From contig JAXLYM010000019.1 of NCBI GenBank assembly GCA_046351455.1, positions 1-64,000 of the forward strand: a stretch of 64,000 nt of DNA. The letters are read 5' to 3'. Source of the DNA: JADJRH01 sp046351455 (lineage in GTDB: Bacteria; Myxococcota_A; Polyangia; Polyangiales; Polyangiaceae). Positions 22,687 to 32,833 of the stretch are shown one piece after another. The position numbers and the translations under genes are program-made. The notes under the pieces were generated by a model. It was not told where the DNA came from, ran no database searches, and saw nothing but the letters and a program-made list of their open reading frames with translations. Each line of letters starts with the position of its first letter. The stretch's first letter is position 1.

Positions 22687-23403
22687 ATGCAATTCACGTT
22701 GACTGAGCTCTGGGGCCACATGGGCCTGTTCGCGCGGCTGGTCGTCATCGCGATGGCGATCATGTCCGTGATCTCGTTGATCGTCGTGGCCGAGCGGTTG
22801 CTCTTCTACAACAAGTCCAAGAAGGACTCGCTCTCGTTCGCGGAGAAGCTCGCTCCCCTTCTCTCCAAGGGCGATCTCGACGAGGCCGTGGCGAAGGCGC
22901 CGAAGAGCAACCAGGGCTACCTCGGTCGTGTGCTCTACGCCGGGCTCGCCGCGTACAAGACCTCGAAGAGCGCGGCGGAAGAGATCCACGACGCCGACGA
23001 GGCGCGCGAGATGGTGTTCGAGTCCGTTGCGCGCGCGCTCGATCGTCAGAGCCAGCGCGAGGTGGCGCTGCTCAAGCGCGGCAACGGCTGGCTCGGCACC
23101 GTCGGCGCGACCGTCCCCTTCATCGGTCTGCTCGGCACCGTCATGGGCATCGTGACCGCGTTCCAGCAGATGGCCGCGTCCGGCTCCGGCGGTCTCGGCA
23201 CCGTGTCGGCCGGTATCGCGGAGGCGCTCATCACGACGGCGTTCGGTCTGCTCGTCGCGATCCCCGCCGTCATGAGCTTCAACTTCCTGTCGGCGTGGGT
23301 CGACGGGCGCGCGGTCGACATCTCGGAGTCGTCGAACGAGATGCTCGACGTGGTGGCGCGTCAGCTCCACGTCTCCTCGAAGAAGCGTCGCCAGGAAGCG
23401 TAG
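22687..23403 (+). CDS. exbB: ExbB/TolQ/MotA-family proton channel protein
   Basis: 238 residues with three predicted membrane helices: about 12-37 (GLFARLVVIAMAIMSVIS), about 130-155 (TVGATVPFIGLLGTVMGIV) and about 175-200 (ITTAFGLLVAIPAVMSF). The second and third carry the conserved GLLGTVxGI and Ala-Leu-x-Thr-Thr-Ala-x-Gly-Leu motifs of ExbB/TolQ. It forms the pentameric stator around ExbD. It lies 97 bases after tonB and 12 before exbD. Confidence 0.92.
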   Translation: MQFTLTELWGHMGLFARLVVIAMAIMSVISLIVVAERLLFYNKSKKDSLSFAEKLAPLLSKGDLDEAVAKAPKSNQGYLGRVLYAGLAAYKTSKSAAEEIHDADEAREMVFESVARALDRQSQREVALLKRGNGWLGTVGATVPFIGLLGTVMGIVTAFQQMAASGSGGLGTVSAGIAEALITTAFGLLVAIPAVMSFNFLSAWVDGRAVDISESSNEMLDVVARQLHVSSKKRRQEA

Positions 23404-23415
23404 GCGAGGCCGGCC

Positions 23416-23826
23416 ATGGCAATGGGTGGCGGCTCTGGAAAGGGCCCGAACAACAACATCAACGTCACGCCGCTCATCGACGTCGTGCTCGTGCTCCTGA
23501 TCATCTTCATGGTCGTCACGCCGATGCTCCAGCGCGGCAAAGACGTGAAGCTGCCTCAGGCCGAGAACATCGAGAAAGAGAACAAGGAGAGTGATCCCCT
23601 GATCGTCAGCGTCACGGCTGACAAGAAGGTGTTCATCGAGTCCGACGCGGCGGACGAAGAGCATTTCGGCGATCAGCTCAAGGCCGCGCTGAAGGATCAG
23701 AACAAGAAGATCCTCCTCAAGGGCGACCAGCGGCTCTCGTTCGGCGACGTGCGACGCATCATGAACAAGATGCGCGACGCGGGCGCGAAGAACGTGTCCA
23801 TCGGCGTCGAAGAAAAGAAGAAGTGA
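23416..23826 (+). CDS. exbD: ExbD/TolR family protein (first copy)
   Basis: 136 residues: a Gly-rich cytoplasmic start, the motif INVTPLIDVVLVLLIIFMV with the membrane Asp needed for proton transfer, and a periplasmic ferredoxin-like domain ending in RIMNKMRDAGAKNVSIG. It works with ExbB and TonB. The stop TGA shares its last base with the ATG of a second exbD. Confidence 0.92.
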   Translation: MAMGGGSGKGPNNNINVTPLIDVVLVLLIIFMVVTPMLQRGKDVKLPQAENIEKENKESDPLIVSVTADKKVFIESDAADEEHFGDQLKAALKDQNKKILLKGDQRLSFGDVRRIMNKMRDAGAKNVSIGVEEKKK

Positions 23827-24272
23827 TGAGCGGGAAGAAGGGCAAGAAGATCTCTGTCGCGCCCGCGACGCCGCCGAGCACGGACATCAACGTCACGCCG
23901 CTCGTCGACGTCGTGCTCGTGCTCCTCATCATCTTCATGGTCGTGACGCCGCTCCTCGAGAAGGACATCGCGGTGAGCGTCCCCAACACCGAGAAGGTGG
24001 AGCAGGTCGAGGAGGTCCCGCCCGATCAGCTCGTGGTGAAGCTCCTCGCGACCGGCGACATCCTCGTGAACGGGGAGAAGACCGAGCTGGACGCGTTCGA
24101 GCCGCGCCTCGAAGGCGTCCTCAAGAAAGAGCCGAATCCGCGCAAGCGCATCGTCTTCATGCTCGCGGAGGACGGCGCCAACTACGGCACGCTCGTGCAC
24201 CTGTTCGACCTAGCGCGCCAGGCTGGAGCGGACACGCTCGGCCTGATGACGGACGATCTCGACAAGAAGTAA
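23826..24272 (+). CDS. exbD: ExbD/TolR family protein (second copy)
   Basis: 148 residues from ATG 23826 (GTG 23823 is also in frame). It has the same INVTPLVDVVLVLLIIFMV helix as its neighbour with the essential Asp, but a divergent periplasmic domain (VPNTEKVEQVEEVPPDQLV, then LVHLFDLARQAGADTLGLM). Tandem unequal exbD genes are common in Myxococcota and Bacteroidetes; the two proteins may form a heterodimer in the ExbB pore. The next gene, panB, begins 93 bases later and is probably separately expressed. Confidence 0.92.
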   Translation: MSGKKGKKISVAPATPPSTDINVTPLVDVVLVLLIIFMVVTPLLEKDIAVSVPNTEKVEQVEEVPPDQLVVKLLATGDILVNGEKTELDAFEPRLEGVLKKEPNPRKRIVFMLAEDGANYGTLVHLFDLARQAGADTLGLMTDDLDKK

Positions 24273-24365
24273 GCGATCTCGCGCCGCCCGCTTGCGCGGT
24301 AAATCCCCCACAGATTAGGCTTGGCTCCGGGCGTGGACTCATCGCGAGCCGCGACCCGGAGGAAA

Positions 24366-25295
24366 ATGTACGGTCCGCAAGGGAACAACGCAGGCGGGAG
24401 TCGGCCTGTCACGAAGGTCACCGTTCCGGAGATCCGGTCTCGCAAAGGAGGCCCTCCGATCGCGATGGTGACCGCCTACGACTTCACGATGGCGCGCCTG
24501 CTCGACGAGGGCGGCGCCGATATTCTCCTCGTGGGCGACTCGCTCGGGATGGTCGTGCAAGGCCACACGACGACGCTGCCCGTCACGGTCGAAGAGATTT
24601 GCTACCACGGCCGCGCCGTCGTCCGCGGGACGCGCCGCGCGCACGTCGTCGGCGATCTCCCGTTCATGAGCTTCCAGGTCTCGCCGATCCAGGCGCTGGA
24701 GAACGCGGGCAAGCTCATGAAGGACGGCTGCTACGAGAGCGTGAAGATCGAAGGCGGTGAGGAGATCGCCGAGCACGTGCGGCGCATCGTCGCGGCGGGC
24801 ATCCCGGTGATGGGCCACGTGGGGCTCACGCCGCAGTCGGTGCACGCGATGGGCGGCTTCAAGGTGCAGGGCAAGGGCGACGCCGCGGAGCGTGTCGTGA
24901 ACGACGCGCGCGCCCTCGAAGAGGCCGGCTGCTACGCGGTCGTGCTGGAGGCGATCCCGCCGGATCTCGCGGAGGAGGTGACCGCGTCCGTGAGCATCCC
25001 CACGATCGGGATCGGCGCGGGGCCGCATTGCGACGGACAAGTCCTCGTCTGTTACGACCTGCTCGGGATGTACCGCGATTTGAAGCCGAAGTTCGCGAAG
25101 CGGTTCGCGGAGGTCGGCGACCAGATCGTGGGCGCGGTGCGCGCGTACGTCGACGAGGTGCAGGCGCACACGTTCCCCGGGGCGGAGCACAGCTTCAAGC
25201 CGAACAACAGCACGGTCCGCCGCCGCCCGGCCCCGGCGCCTCTCAACGAGGTGATCGATCCGGCCGAGATCCCGCCGCACTGGCAGACGCACTGA
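24366..25295 (+). CDS. panB: 3-methyl-2-oxobutanoate hydroxymethyltransferase
   Basis: 309 residues from ATG 24366, preceded by GGAGG at four bases. PanB transfers a hydroxymethyl group from methylene-tetrahydrofolate to 2-oxoisovalerate, the first step to pantothenate and CoA. Seen motifs: MVTAYDFTMARLLDEGGAD, VGDSLGMVVQGHTTTLPVT, GHVGLTPQS, KIEGG and IGIGAGPHCDGQVLVCYDLLG, all characteristic. The C-terminal about 40 residues (Pro/Arg-rich) extend beyond the usual 265-280. Upstream, TAGGCT near 24317 may be a -10. panC is not in the window. Confidence 0.96.
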   Translation: MYGPQGNNAGGSRPVTKVTVPEIRSRKGGPPIAMVTAYDFTMARLLDEGGADILLVGDSLGMVVQGHTTTLPVTVEEICYHGRAVVRGTRRAHVVGDLPFMSFQVSPIQALENAGKLMKDGCYESVKIEGGEEIAEHVRRIVAAGIPVMGHVGLTPQSVHAMGGFKVQGKGDAAERVVNDARALEEAGCYAVVLEAIPPDLAEEVTASVSIPTIGIGAGPHCDGQVLVCYDLLGMYRDLKPKFAKRFAEVGDQIVGAVRAYVDEVQAHTFPGAEHSFKPNNSTVRRRPAPAPLNEVIDPAEIPPHWQTH

Positions 25296-25313
25296 GCGTC
25301 CCCCCGCCACCCT

Positions 25314-25811
25314 TCACATCGCAGGACGTTCGTGGGCGAGGAGCCAGCGCTTCCGTTCGAGGCCGCCCGCATAGCCCGTGAGCGAGCCGTCCGCGCCGAT
25401 CACGCGGTGGCACGGCACCACGATCGAGATCGGGTTCTTCGCGTTCGTCGCGCCCACCGCGCGCACCGCCGACGGAGAGCCGCAGCGCCGGGCGAGCTCG
25501 GAATACGACACCACCTCGCCCCTCCGTATGCGACGCAGCTCGGCGTACACGCGACGCTCGAAATCGGTGCCGAACGTCGCGACGTCAACGGCGTCGAGCG
25601 CGTCGAGATCGCCTTCGAAATATGCCCGTAGCCGCTCGCCGATCGGGCCCTCTCGCTCGGTGAGGTCCTGCGGCGCGACGCCGTAGCGCGCGAGGTTTCG
25701 GCGGAGGCGCTCGCCGTTCTCGGGGAACTCCAGCGCCGCGAGGGACGCATCGCGCGACACGCACGTGAGGTCGCCGATCGGCGACGGGACGCGTTCAATG
25801 GACCAGACCAC
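25314..25811 (-). CDS. ogt: Methylated-DNA-[protein]-cysteine S-methyltransferase
   Basis: 165 residues from GTG 25811, which has AGGAAGG five bases upstream; the longer frame to 25880 would run deep into adaA. The active-site motif is IVVPCHRVIG with acceptor C134, preceded by the helix-turn-helix (GEVVSYSELARRCGSPSAVRAV) that flips out the base. It repairs O6-methylguanine by suicide transfer. It overlaps the end of adaA by 17 bases, so the two make a split version of E. coli Ada. Confidence 0.93.
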   Translation of the reverse strand: MVWSIERVPSPIGDLTCVSRDASLAALEFPENGERLRRNLARYGVAPQDLTEREGPIGERLRAYFEGDLDALDAVDVATFGTDFERRVYAELRRIRRGEVVSYSELARRCGSPSAVRAVGATNAKNPISIVVPCHRVIGADGSLTGYAGGLERKRWLLAHERPAM

Positions 25812-26463
25812 GGGCACCTTCCTCTCGCTTCGATCGCCGCTCGATCCACGCGCGCACGATCGCCATCTCGCGGGTGTCACGCACGCCCGCGGATCCGGGG
25901 CGGCGCAGCTCGCGCGGGGCTCGTCCGCACGCCTTCGCGAGCGCCGCGTTGAACGCCCGCAGGCTCCGGAACCCGGACGCGAACGCCACGTCCGCGAGCG
26001 GCCGCGACGCGTCCTCCGCGATCGTCTTCGTCGCCACGATCACGCGGCGCGCCTGCGCGAGGGCCGCCGGCGTCGCGCCCACGTGCACCGCGAACAGCCG
26101 TCGCAGGTGACGCTCCCCTACCCCGAGGCGCTCGCACAGCTCCGACAGCCGCTCGTCGTCCAGCGCGCCGCTCGCGATGAGCCGCATCGCGCGCGCGACC
26201 GTGCTCTTCGTGCCGATCCACGCGGGCGATCCCGGCGCGCTCGCGGGCCTGCACCGGAGGCACGGCCGGAACCCCGCCGACGCCGCGGCCTTCGCGCTGC
26301 GGAAGAACGTGCAGTGCTCGGCCTTCGGCGTGCGCGCCGGGCACACGTTGCGGCAGAAGATGCCGGTCGTGGACACGCCCACGAAGATGCGCCCGTCGTA
26401 GCGCGGATCGCGCGCCCGGAGCGCGCGGTACAGCTTGTCGCCGTCCGGATTCACGAAGCTCAC
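25795..26463 (-). CDS. adaA: AdaA-type methylphosphotriester methyltransferase / AraC activator
   Basis: 222 residues. The N-terminal Ada zinc domain has C37, C41, C68 and C71 (GIFCRNVCPA and FRPCLRC); C37 is the expected acceptor of methyl groups from phosphotriesters. After it comes an AraC-type double helix-turn-helix (LGVGERHLRRLFAVHVGATP, then LADVAFASGFRSLRAFNAAL). In the family, methylation turns it into an activator of the alkylation response, here most likely of itself and the overlapping ogt. AlkA-like and methyltransferase domains are absent, which separates it from full Ada. Confidence 0.92.
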   Translation of the reverse strand: MSFVNPDGDKLYRALRARDPRYDGRIFVGVSTTGIFCRNVCPARTPKAEHCTFFRSAKAAASAGFRPCLRCRPASAPGSPAWIGTKSTVARAMRLIASGALDDERLSELCERLGVGERHLRRLFAVHVGATPAALAQARRVIVATKTIAEDASRPLADVAFASGFRSLRAFNAALAKACGRAPRELRRPGSAGVRDTREMAIVRAWIERRSKREEGARGLVH

Positions 26464-26511
26464 CCTACGCCGGAGCGCGCGCCCGTACTCGCCGTTTCCG
26501 GACGTCGATTC

Positions 26512-27384
26512 TTACGGCGCCGACGCCATCGTGCGCGTGTCCTCGGTGAGGCGCTGGTTCATCGCGTCGAGCGGGAGATCGTTCGGGTCGTAGCCGAAGG
26601 GGTCCTCGATCTCGACGCCGATCTCGTCGATGCCGAACATCCCGAACGCGAGCACCGCCGCCGCGATCGGCGTGTACCACTTCATCTGCTCCACCATCGC
26701 GAACGGCGCGGTGAAGCAGAACAGCATCAGGAAGCTCTTGATGTGCTGCGCGTACGCGAACGGGATCGGCGTCTTCATGATCCGCTCGGCGCCGCCCCAA
26801 ATGTCGACGAGCTGGGTGAGGTTCGTGTCCATGAGGTGCAGCCGCTCGGCGGTGAGGCGGCCTTCGCGCGCGCACTTCGCGAGGACGCGCGTGATCCACA
26901 CGCTCGCGAGCGCCGGACGCACCGGCAGATCCGTGAGCGCGGACCGCTCCTCCGCGGTGATCTCCGCGCCCAGCGCGCCGAGGTCGCGCTCCTTGCGCAG
27001 GTACTGGCGGAGCAGCGCGAAGAACACCGACAAGAGGCGCGCGATCTCGCGCCGCTCCGCGAGGCCCTCCGGCGTCTCGTCGATGTACGCCGCCGCCTGC
27101 CGCGCCAGATCGCGCGAGCGGTTCACGAAGCCGCCGAGGAGCCGCCGCCCTTCCCAGTACCGATCGTACGAGGCGTTCGTCCGGAACACGAGCAGCAGGC
27201 CGAGCGCGACGCCGAGCAGCGTGTGCGCGATCGCCGGCAGCTTGAAGCCGTACGTCGCGAACAGCCACGCCGCGCCGCCGCCGAGCGCCGCGCAGAGCAG
27301 GATCCGCGGCAGCAGCGCCGGCAGCACCGAGCCCCGCATCCGAGCGAGGACGTCGATCCAGTTCTTGGAGTCGTACTCGACCAT
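26512..27384 (-). CDS. Bestrophin-like anion channel family protein
   Basis: 290 residues. It has the start YDSKNWIDVLARMRGSVLP, two adjacent membrane helices (about 20-65), the conserved FRTNASYDRYWEGRRLLGGFVNRSRDLARQ block, and two further hydrophobic helices near 215-250 (FLMLFCFTAPFAMVEQMKW, then AAAVLAFGMFGIDEIGVEIEDPFGYD). The ending EIEDPFG..ENDLPL-like (here DPNDLPLDAMN) is the calcium-clasp region of bestrophins. Bacterial members form pentameric ion channels. It is divergent from purF, with 122 bases between. Confidence 0.9.
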   Translation of the reverse strand: MVEYDSKNWIDVLARMRGSVLPALLPRILLCAALGGGAAWLFATYGFKLPAIAHTLLGVALGLLLVFRTNASYDRYWEGRRLLGGFVNRSRDLARQAAAYIDETPEGLAERREIARLLSVFFALLRQYLRKERDLGALGAEITAEERSALTDLPVRPALASVWITRVLAKCAREGRLTAERLHLMDTNLTQLVDIWGGAERIMKTPIPFAYAQHIKSFLMLFCFTAPFAMVEQMKWYTPIAAAVLAFGMFGIDEIGVEIEDPFGYDPNDLPLDAMNQRLTEDTRTMASAP

Positions 27385-27506
27385 GATCCGGCGCGGCGTA
27401 GCCGAAACCGAGGGTGGGCGGAAGCGCGACGCCTCGATTCGCGGCGGATCTCGAAAACCGCGCGCGCCACAAGCGGCGCTGACCGAGTCGCGGTAATAAG
27501 GGCCGC

Positions 27507-28952
<1,446 letters not shown>

Positions 28953-28959
28953 GGGGGCC

Positions 28960-29931
28960 GTGGTATCTTCGGACGTGACGATGGAGACCGCCTCCGATAC
29001 GGACCTCTTCGCGCGCGCGCCGGACGCGGTGTCCATCTACGAGGTGAGCCCGCGCGACGGCCTCCAGAACGAGGCCGCGATGATCCCGCTCGAAGGGAAG
29101 AAGCGGCTGCTCGACGGCCTCTTGAGGGCGGGCCTCAAGCGCATCGAGATCACGAGCTTCGTCTCGCCGAAGTGGGTGCCGCAGCTCGCCGACGCGGAGG
29201 AGCTGGCGCGTGAATACAGGCCACCGCCGGGCGTGACGTTCGGCGCGCTGTGCCCCAACGCGAAGGGCCTGGAGCGCGCGCTCGCCGCGGGCCTCACCGA
29301 GATCGCCGTCTTTCTGAGCTCCAGCGAGACACACAACAAGATGAACATCAACAAGACGATCGACGACACGCTCGCCGTGTTCGAGGAGATCGTCCCGCCC
29401 GCGCGCGAGAAGGGGCTCGCGGTGCGCGGCTACCTCTCGACGGTGTGGGGTTGCCCGTACGAGGGCGACGTCGACACGAAGCGCGCGATCGCGATCACGA
29501 AGCGCCTCGTCGAGCTCGGTTGCTATCAGGTCTCGATCGCGGACACGATCGGCGTCGGCACGCCGAAGCAGACGGACCGCATCGTGCGGGCGTTTCGGGA
29601 CGAGATGCCGCTCTCGCAGATCGCGCTGCACCTGCACGACACGCGCGGCACGGCGCTCGCGAACATCCTCACGGGCCTTCAGCTCGGCGTGCGCGACTTC
29701 GACTCCGCGGTGGCCGGCGTCGGCGGTTGCCCGTACGCCCCCGGCGCGGCCGGCAACGTCGCGACGGAGGACCTCGTCTACCTGCTGAACGGCATGGGCA
29801 TCGCGACGGGCGTGGACCTCGACGCCTTGCTGGAGGCCGGCAACATCGCCGAGCAGGTCATCGGCCGCCCCCTCCCCGGCAAGGTCCACAAAGCCGGCCC
29901 CTTCAAGCTCCGCAAAGCCCGCGGCGCCTGA
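28960..29931 (+). CDS. mvaB: Hydroxymethylglutaryl-CoA lyase
   Basis: 323 residues. It has YEVSPRDGLQNE with the metal-binding Asp, FVSPKWVPQLADA, the HLHDTRG metal site and the signature GVGGCPYAPGAAGNVATEDL with the catalytic Cys. The reaction splits HMG-CoA into acetyl-CoA and acetoacetate at the end of leucine breakdown; in myxobacteria HMG-CoA also links to isovaleryl-CoA and isoprenoid supply (established for Myxococcus). The start used is GTG 28960 after GAGGGGG; ATG 28981 would remove seven residues. Confidence 0.95.
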   Translation: MVSSDVTMETASDTDLFARAPDAVSIYEVSPRDGLQNEAAMIPLEGKKRLLDGLLRAGLKRIEITSFVSPKWVPQLADAEELAREYRPPPGVTFGALCPNAKGLERALAAGLTEIAVFLSSSETHNKMNINKTIDDTLAVFEEIVPPAREKGLAVRGYLSTVWGCPYEGDVDTKRAIAITKRLVELGCYQVSIADTIGVGTPKQTDRIVRAFRDEMPLSQIALHLHDTRGTALANILTGLQLGVRDFDSAVAGVGGCPYAPGAAGNVATEDLVYLLNGMGIATGVDLDALLEAGNIAEQVIGRPLPGKVHKAGPFKLRKARGA

Positions 29932-30053
29932 AGCACCATCCACCGAATGCGACGTGTTCCATGTCGGGACGCGGGGCTCGGGGGTACGCCTGCGCTCTCG
30001 CCGGACACACGGCCCTCCCCTCATGATAGTGTAGAGTCCTGGTGAGGGTCGCG

Positions 30054-31157
30054 ATGGGGAGCCAGATGTCTCACGAGGACTCATGGGCGCGAGAGATCAC
30101 GACGGCCACTTCGGAGCTCAGGCGCGTGCCCGTTGGCGGGGACCCATTGCAGATCCTCGGGGGAATTCCATCGCGGCTCGGAATCGCTGCTGGTTTACTC
30201 GGTGTGTTCGAAGCCGGCGCGCCGCTCGCCATGCGCAATCGTTCCCTCGGACTACCACCCGAGATTCTCCATGGATGGCTCGAGACATCCCCCGAGTATT
30301 TCACTCGCGCCTTGGAAGCCGTCGTCAACTCAACGGACGGCGCGTTCTGGTCGGACGATGACTCCATCCTGGGGCCATCTCGCGTCGGGCTGGAGGTGCT
30401 GGACCAACTCTCGGCTCACGGTCTGGGGCACGGCGGCGGGTACAGGATCATGGAGGATCGAGTCCCGGGGCGGGGCACGGATTATACGTTCCTCGCGTTG
30501 CTCACACATCGGGGCAGAGTATTTATCCCGTGCACAGCCATGGTGTTGAAGAGGCTGCATAAGCCCATCCGAGACGCCATCTGCCGCATACGTCTGCCGC
30601 TCGTGCCGACGACGCCCATCCTCCGCCAAATCATGGACGACGACGAACAAGGGTACATCTGCCTCGATTCGGCAGGATGCCTGTTGGAGGTCAACCGTCG
30701 CGCGCATGATATCGCCAGTCGCTACCGAGGGGAGATAGGTCTTCATCACCGGAGTCGGCTCCTCCAAGACCTGGCGACGCGCTTGCTCGGCGCCTCGGGG
30801 AGTGTCCATCGTGCGATCCGAAAGGACGGGCGCGAGGTGCTCGAGATCCGCCGGCATCGCCTGGCGAAGGAGACGCACGCGCTGTCGGAGGACGTCACCT
30901 TGATGGTGCTGCGCACCGTGGAGGTCCCGGAGTCCAGCCATCTCTTCTGCGGCGAGGATTCCATCTCCGGCCTCACACCGATGGAGGCGAGGATCGCTAA
31001 GCACCTCACGTCCACGGGGGATTCGCGGAAGCAGATCGCCTCGAAGCTGAAGATTACAGAGGGCACGATCCGCACCCACATGCAGAACCTTTATCGCAAG
31101 CTCGGCGTGCAATCCCGCGCAGAGCTCACGGCGATGAATCGGCCGCGACGCACCTGA
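30054..31157 (+). CDS. LuxR/GerE-type transcriptional regulator with PAS-like sensor
   Basis: 367 residues from ATG 30054, after GAGGG at five bases; ATG 30066 (after GGGGAG) and GTG 30042 are alternatives. The C-terminus is a GerE helix-turn-helix (LTPMEARIAKHLTSTGDSRKQ, then KLKITEGTIRTHMQNLYRKL). The middle (about 200-290) resembles a PAS fold (GYICLDSAGCLLEVNRRA); the N-terminal half is an unidentified sensor-like region. No phospho-acceptor receiver is present, so a small-molecule or protein signal is likely. Codon use is less GC-biased than in purF or mvaB. The downstream amidase lipoprotein gene, 116 bases away on the same strand, is a candidate target. Confidence 0.85.
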   Translation: MGSQMSHEDSWAREITTATSELRRVPVGGDPLQILGGIPSRLGIAAGLLGVFEAGAPLAMRNRSLGLPPEILHGWLETSPEYFTRALEAVVNSTDGAFWSDDDSILGPSRVGLEVLDQLSAHGLGHGGGYRIMEDRVPGRGTDYTFLALLTHRGRVFIPCTAMVLKRLHKPIRDAICRIRLPLVPTTPILRQIMDDDEQGYICLDSAGCLLEVNRRAHDIASRYRGEIGLHHRSRLLQDLATRLLGASGSVHRAIRKDGREVLEIRRHRLAKETHALSEDVTLMVLRTVEVPESSHLFCGEDSISGLTPMEARIAKHLTSTGDSRKQIASKLKITEGTIRTHMQNLYRKLGVQSRAELTAMNRPRRT

Positions 31158-31273
31158 TCCATCGCGGGCCTCCGCGCCGGTCACGACGCCTACGCTCTTC
31201 GTCGTATCGAAAACAGCGCCCTGCATGCCTACGCTCCGGGTCACGACACGCACGTTCGTACCAAGGAGTCGTC

Positions 31274-32029
31274 ATGGACAACACACATCGGTTTCTCTCC
31301 GTCTTGGGTCTCGCAGCTTCCTTCGCGACCGCGAGCTGCGTGGCCTCCACCGCGGACACAGACGGAGACAACGAGGGCTCGCTCGGCGAGGCGGAGCTGG
31401 CGTTGAGCACGTACTCGTTCTTTCCGGCGAAGACAGGCGATTACGCCGGAAGCTATTGGAACAACCCGAACACCGTCGGCGCGAACAGCTTCTACGATTT
31501 CACGAACGAGGGCGGGGACTGCACCAATTTCGCGAACCAGGCGATCCTCGCGGGCTTGGCCAACTCCATCGACAAGCTGACCGTCTACAACGCGCGCCTC
31601 AACTGGCAAGACAAACAAGACTCCACGAACGACTGGTGGTACAGCAGCCCGAACAGCCGGGCGACCCCTGAGTGGGCGGGCGCCAACGGCCTGTTCACCT
31701 ACCTCAAGAAGCAGGCCGCGCATCCGGCGAACCAGTATCCGAGCTGGGCTGGTCTCATGGTCACGTACGTGAGCAGCGGCGCCTCCGTTCCGGCCGCGGC
31801 GACCCTCCAAAAGGGCGATGTCATCAGCCTCAGCACCGGGGGGATCGCGTACCACAGCGTGGTGGTGGCGCAGGTGGGCGCCTCCGCCAGCACGACGTAC
31901 ATCGCCTATCGCAGCGCCGCTTGCGACAACAACTCGTGTCCGGCGAACAAGGTCTCCATGGCGACCTATGGCGCGGGGCACCCGGGCATCACCTGGAACG
32001 TCTTTCGTATCAACGGCTTTCGGAAATGA
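31274..32029 (+). CDS. Amidase-domain (Amidase_6-like) lipoprotein
   Basis: 251 residues: signal with lipobox TASC, an Asp/Glu-rich linker, then a papain-like putative amidase domain. The nucleophile motif is GGDCTNFANQAILAG, matching the family's GGDCTNFVSQ, followed by NSRATPEWAGANGLFTYL, KGDVISL and the His in AYHSVVVAQV; a third element YIAYRSAACDN stands where many relatives have YHSxDRxN. Relatives are secreted cell-wall or peptide amidases. It is anchored outside the cytoplasm, so prey cell wall or its own wall are possible substrates (inference). A second lipoprotein gene follows 66 bases later. Confidence 0.8.
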   Translation: MDNTHRFLSVLGLAASFATASCVASTADTDGDNEGSLGEAELALSTYSFFPAKTGDYAGSYWNNPNTVGANSFYDFTNEGGDCTNFANQAILAGLANSIDKLTVYNARLNWQDKQDSTNDWWYSSPNSRATPEWAGANGLFTYLKKQAAHPANQYPSWAGLMVTYVSSGASVPAAATLQKGDVISLSTGGIAYHSVVVAQVGASASTTYIAYRSAACDNNSCPANKVSMATYGAGHPGITWNVFRINGFRK

Positions 32030-32095
32030 AATCGCGCAGGCGAGGTCCCTGAGAATCTGGAACCTCTCTACAGGCGGTCAATCAAGGAGAGAGAA

Positions 32096-32728
32096 ATGGA
32101 CGGGAAGAGACTCGGTTACATCGGCTCCTGTGCGGCGTGGGTGCTCCTGGTAGGCTGCGCCTCTCCAGACGAGTCCGCCACCGCGGAAGACCTCGGACGT
32201 CTGGAAGCCTTCGTCGACGCGGCGCTCCAGGAGCGGATCACGCCCGCGGAGACCGAGGCCACGTATGAATCGCTCGACCAGTCGGAGCGAGAGATCGTGC
32301 GCCAGTTCTTGGAGACGAAGACGTCGACCACGTTGGCGAGGCCCGACGGCGAGGGGCTGCACGACGCTCCCCCACTCGGGACGCAGGCCGCAGGCGCGAA
32401 CTGGCAGCAACCGATCGAGAACGTCTGGACCTACGACTACCCAGCCAAGGTGTTCAGCACGTTTTCCTACGTCGACTGGTACTGCGACGACGACCCCAGC
32501 GACAAGGAGTACGCGTTTTACTATCCCTATCCGTCGGCCTCTCCATCGTTGCTCCGCTGGACGTCGACCTCCTCGCAGGTGTATCTCGCGTTCATGGTGG
32601 CGTACGGCGGCAACCTGCTTGGATTCGGCTACAACAAGACCGAGACTCGCTTGTGCATCGGCGACAACGGGGTGTTCGCCGCCGGCGGCGAGGCCAAGGT
32701 CAAGTCGAACGTCTTCGTTCATTATTGA
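32096..32728 (+). CDS. Lipoprotein of unknown function
   Basis: 210 residues with a signal and lipobox LVGC, an acidic helical stretch (about 25-75, rich in Glu and Gln), and a C-terminal part rich in Tyr/Trp (VDWYCDDDPSDKEYAFYY) that looks beta-stranded. No family is recognised. It follows the amidase lipoprotein on the same strand, and its Tyr/Trp-rich face may be a glycan- or partner-binding surface (speculative). Confidence 0.7.
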   Translation: MDGKRLGYIGSCAAWVLLVGCASPDESATAEDLGRLEAFVDAALQERITPAETEATYESLDQSEREIVRQFLETKTSTTLARPDGEGLHDAPPLGTQAAGANWQQPIENVWTYDYPAKVFSTFSYVDWYCDDDPSDKEYAFYYPYPSASPSLLRWTSTSSQVYLAFMVAYGGNLLGFGYNKTETRLCIGDNGVFAAGGEAKVKSNVFVHY

Positions 32729-32833
32729 CGAATACGGCGTCGCGCCGATCCAGCGGATTCCCCTTCGCCCCTGGACGTGCCAGGATGAGGGCGCAGGGGC
32801 GAGGCTCCAAGACGAGCGCCCGACGTCATCGAG

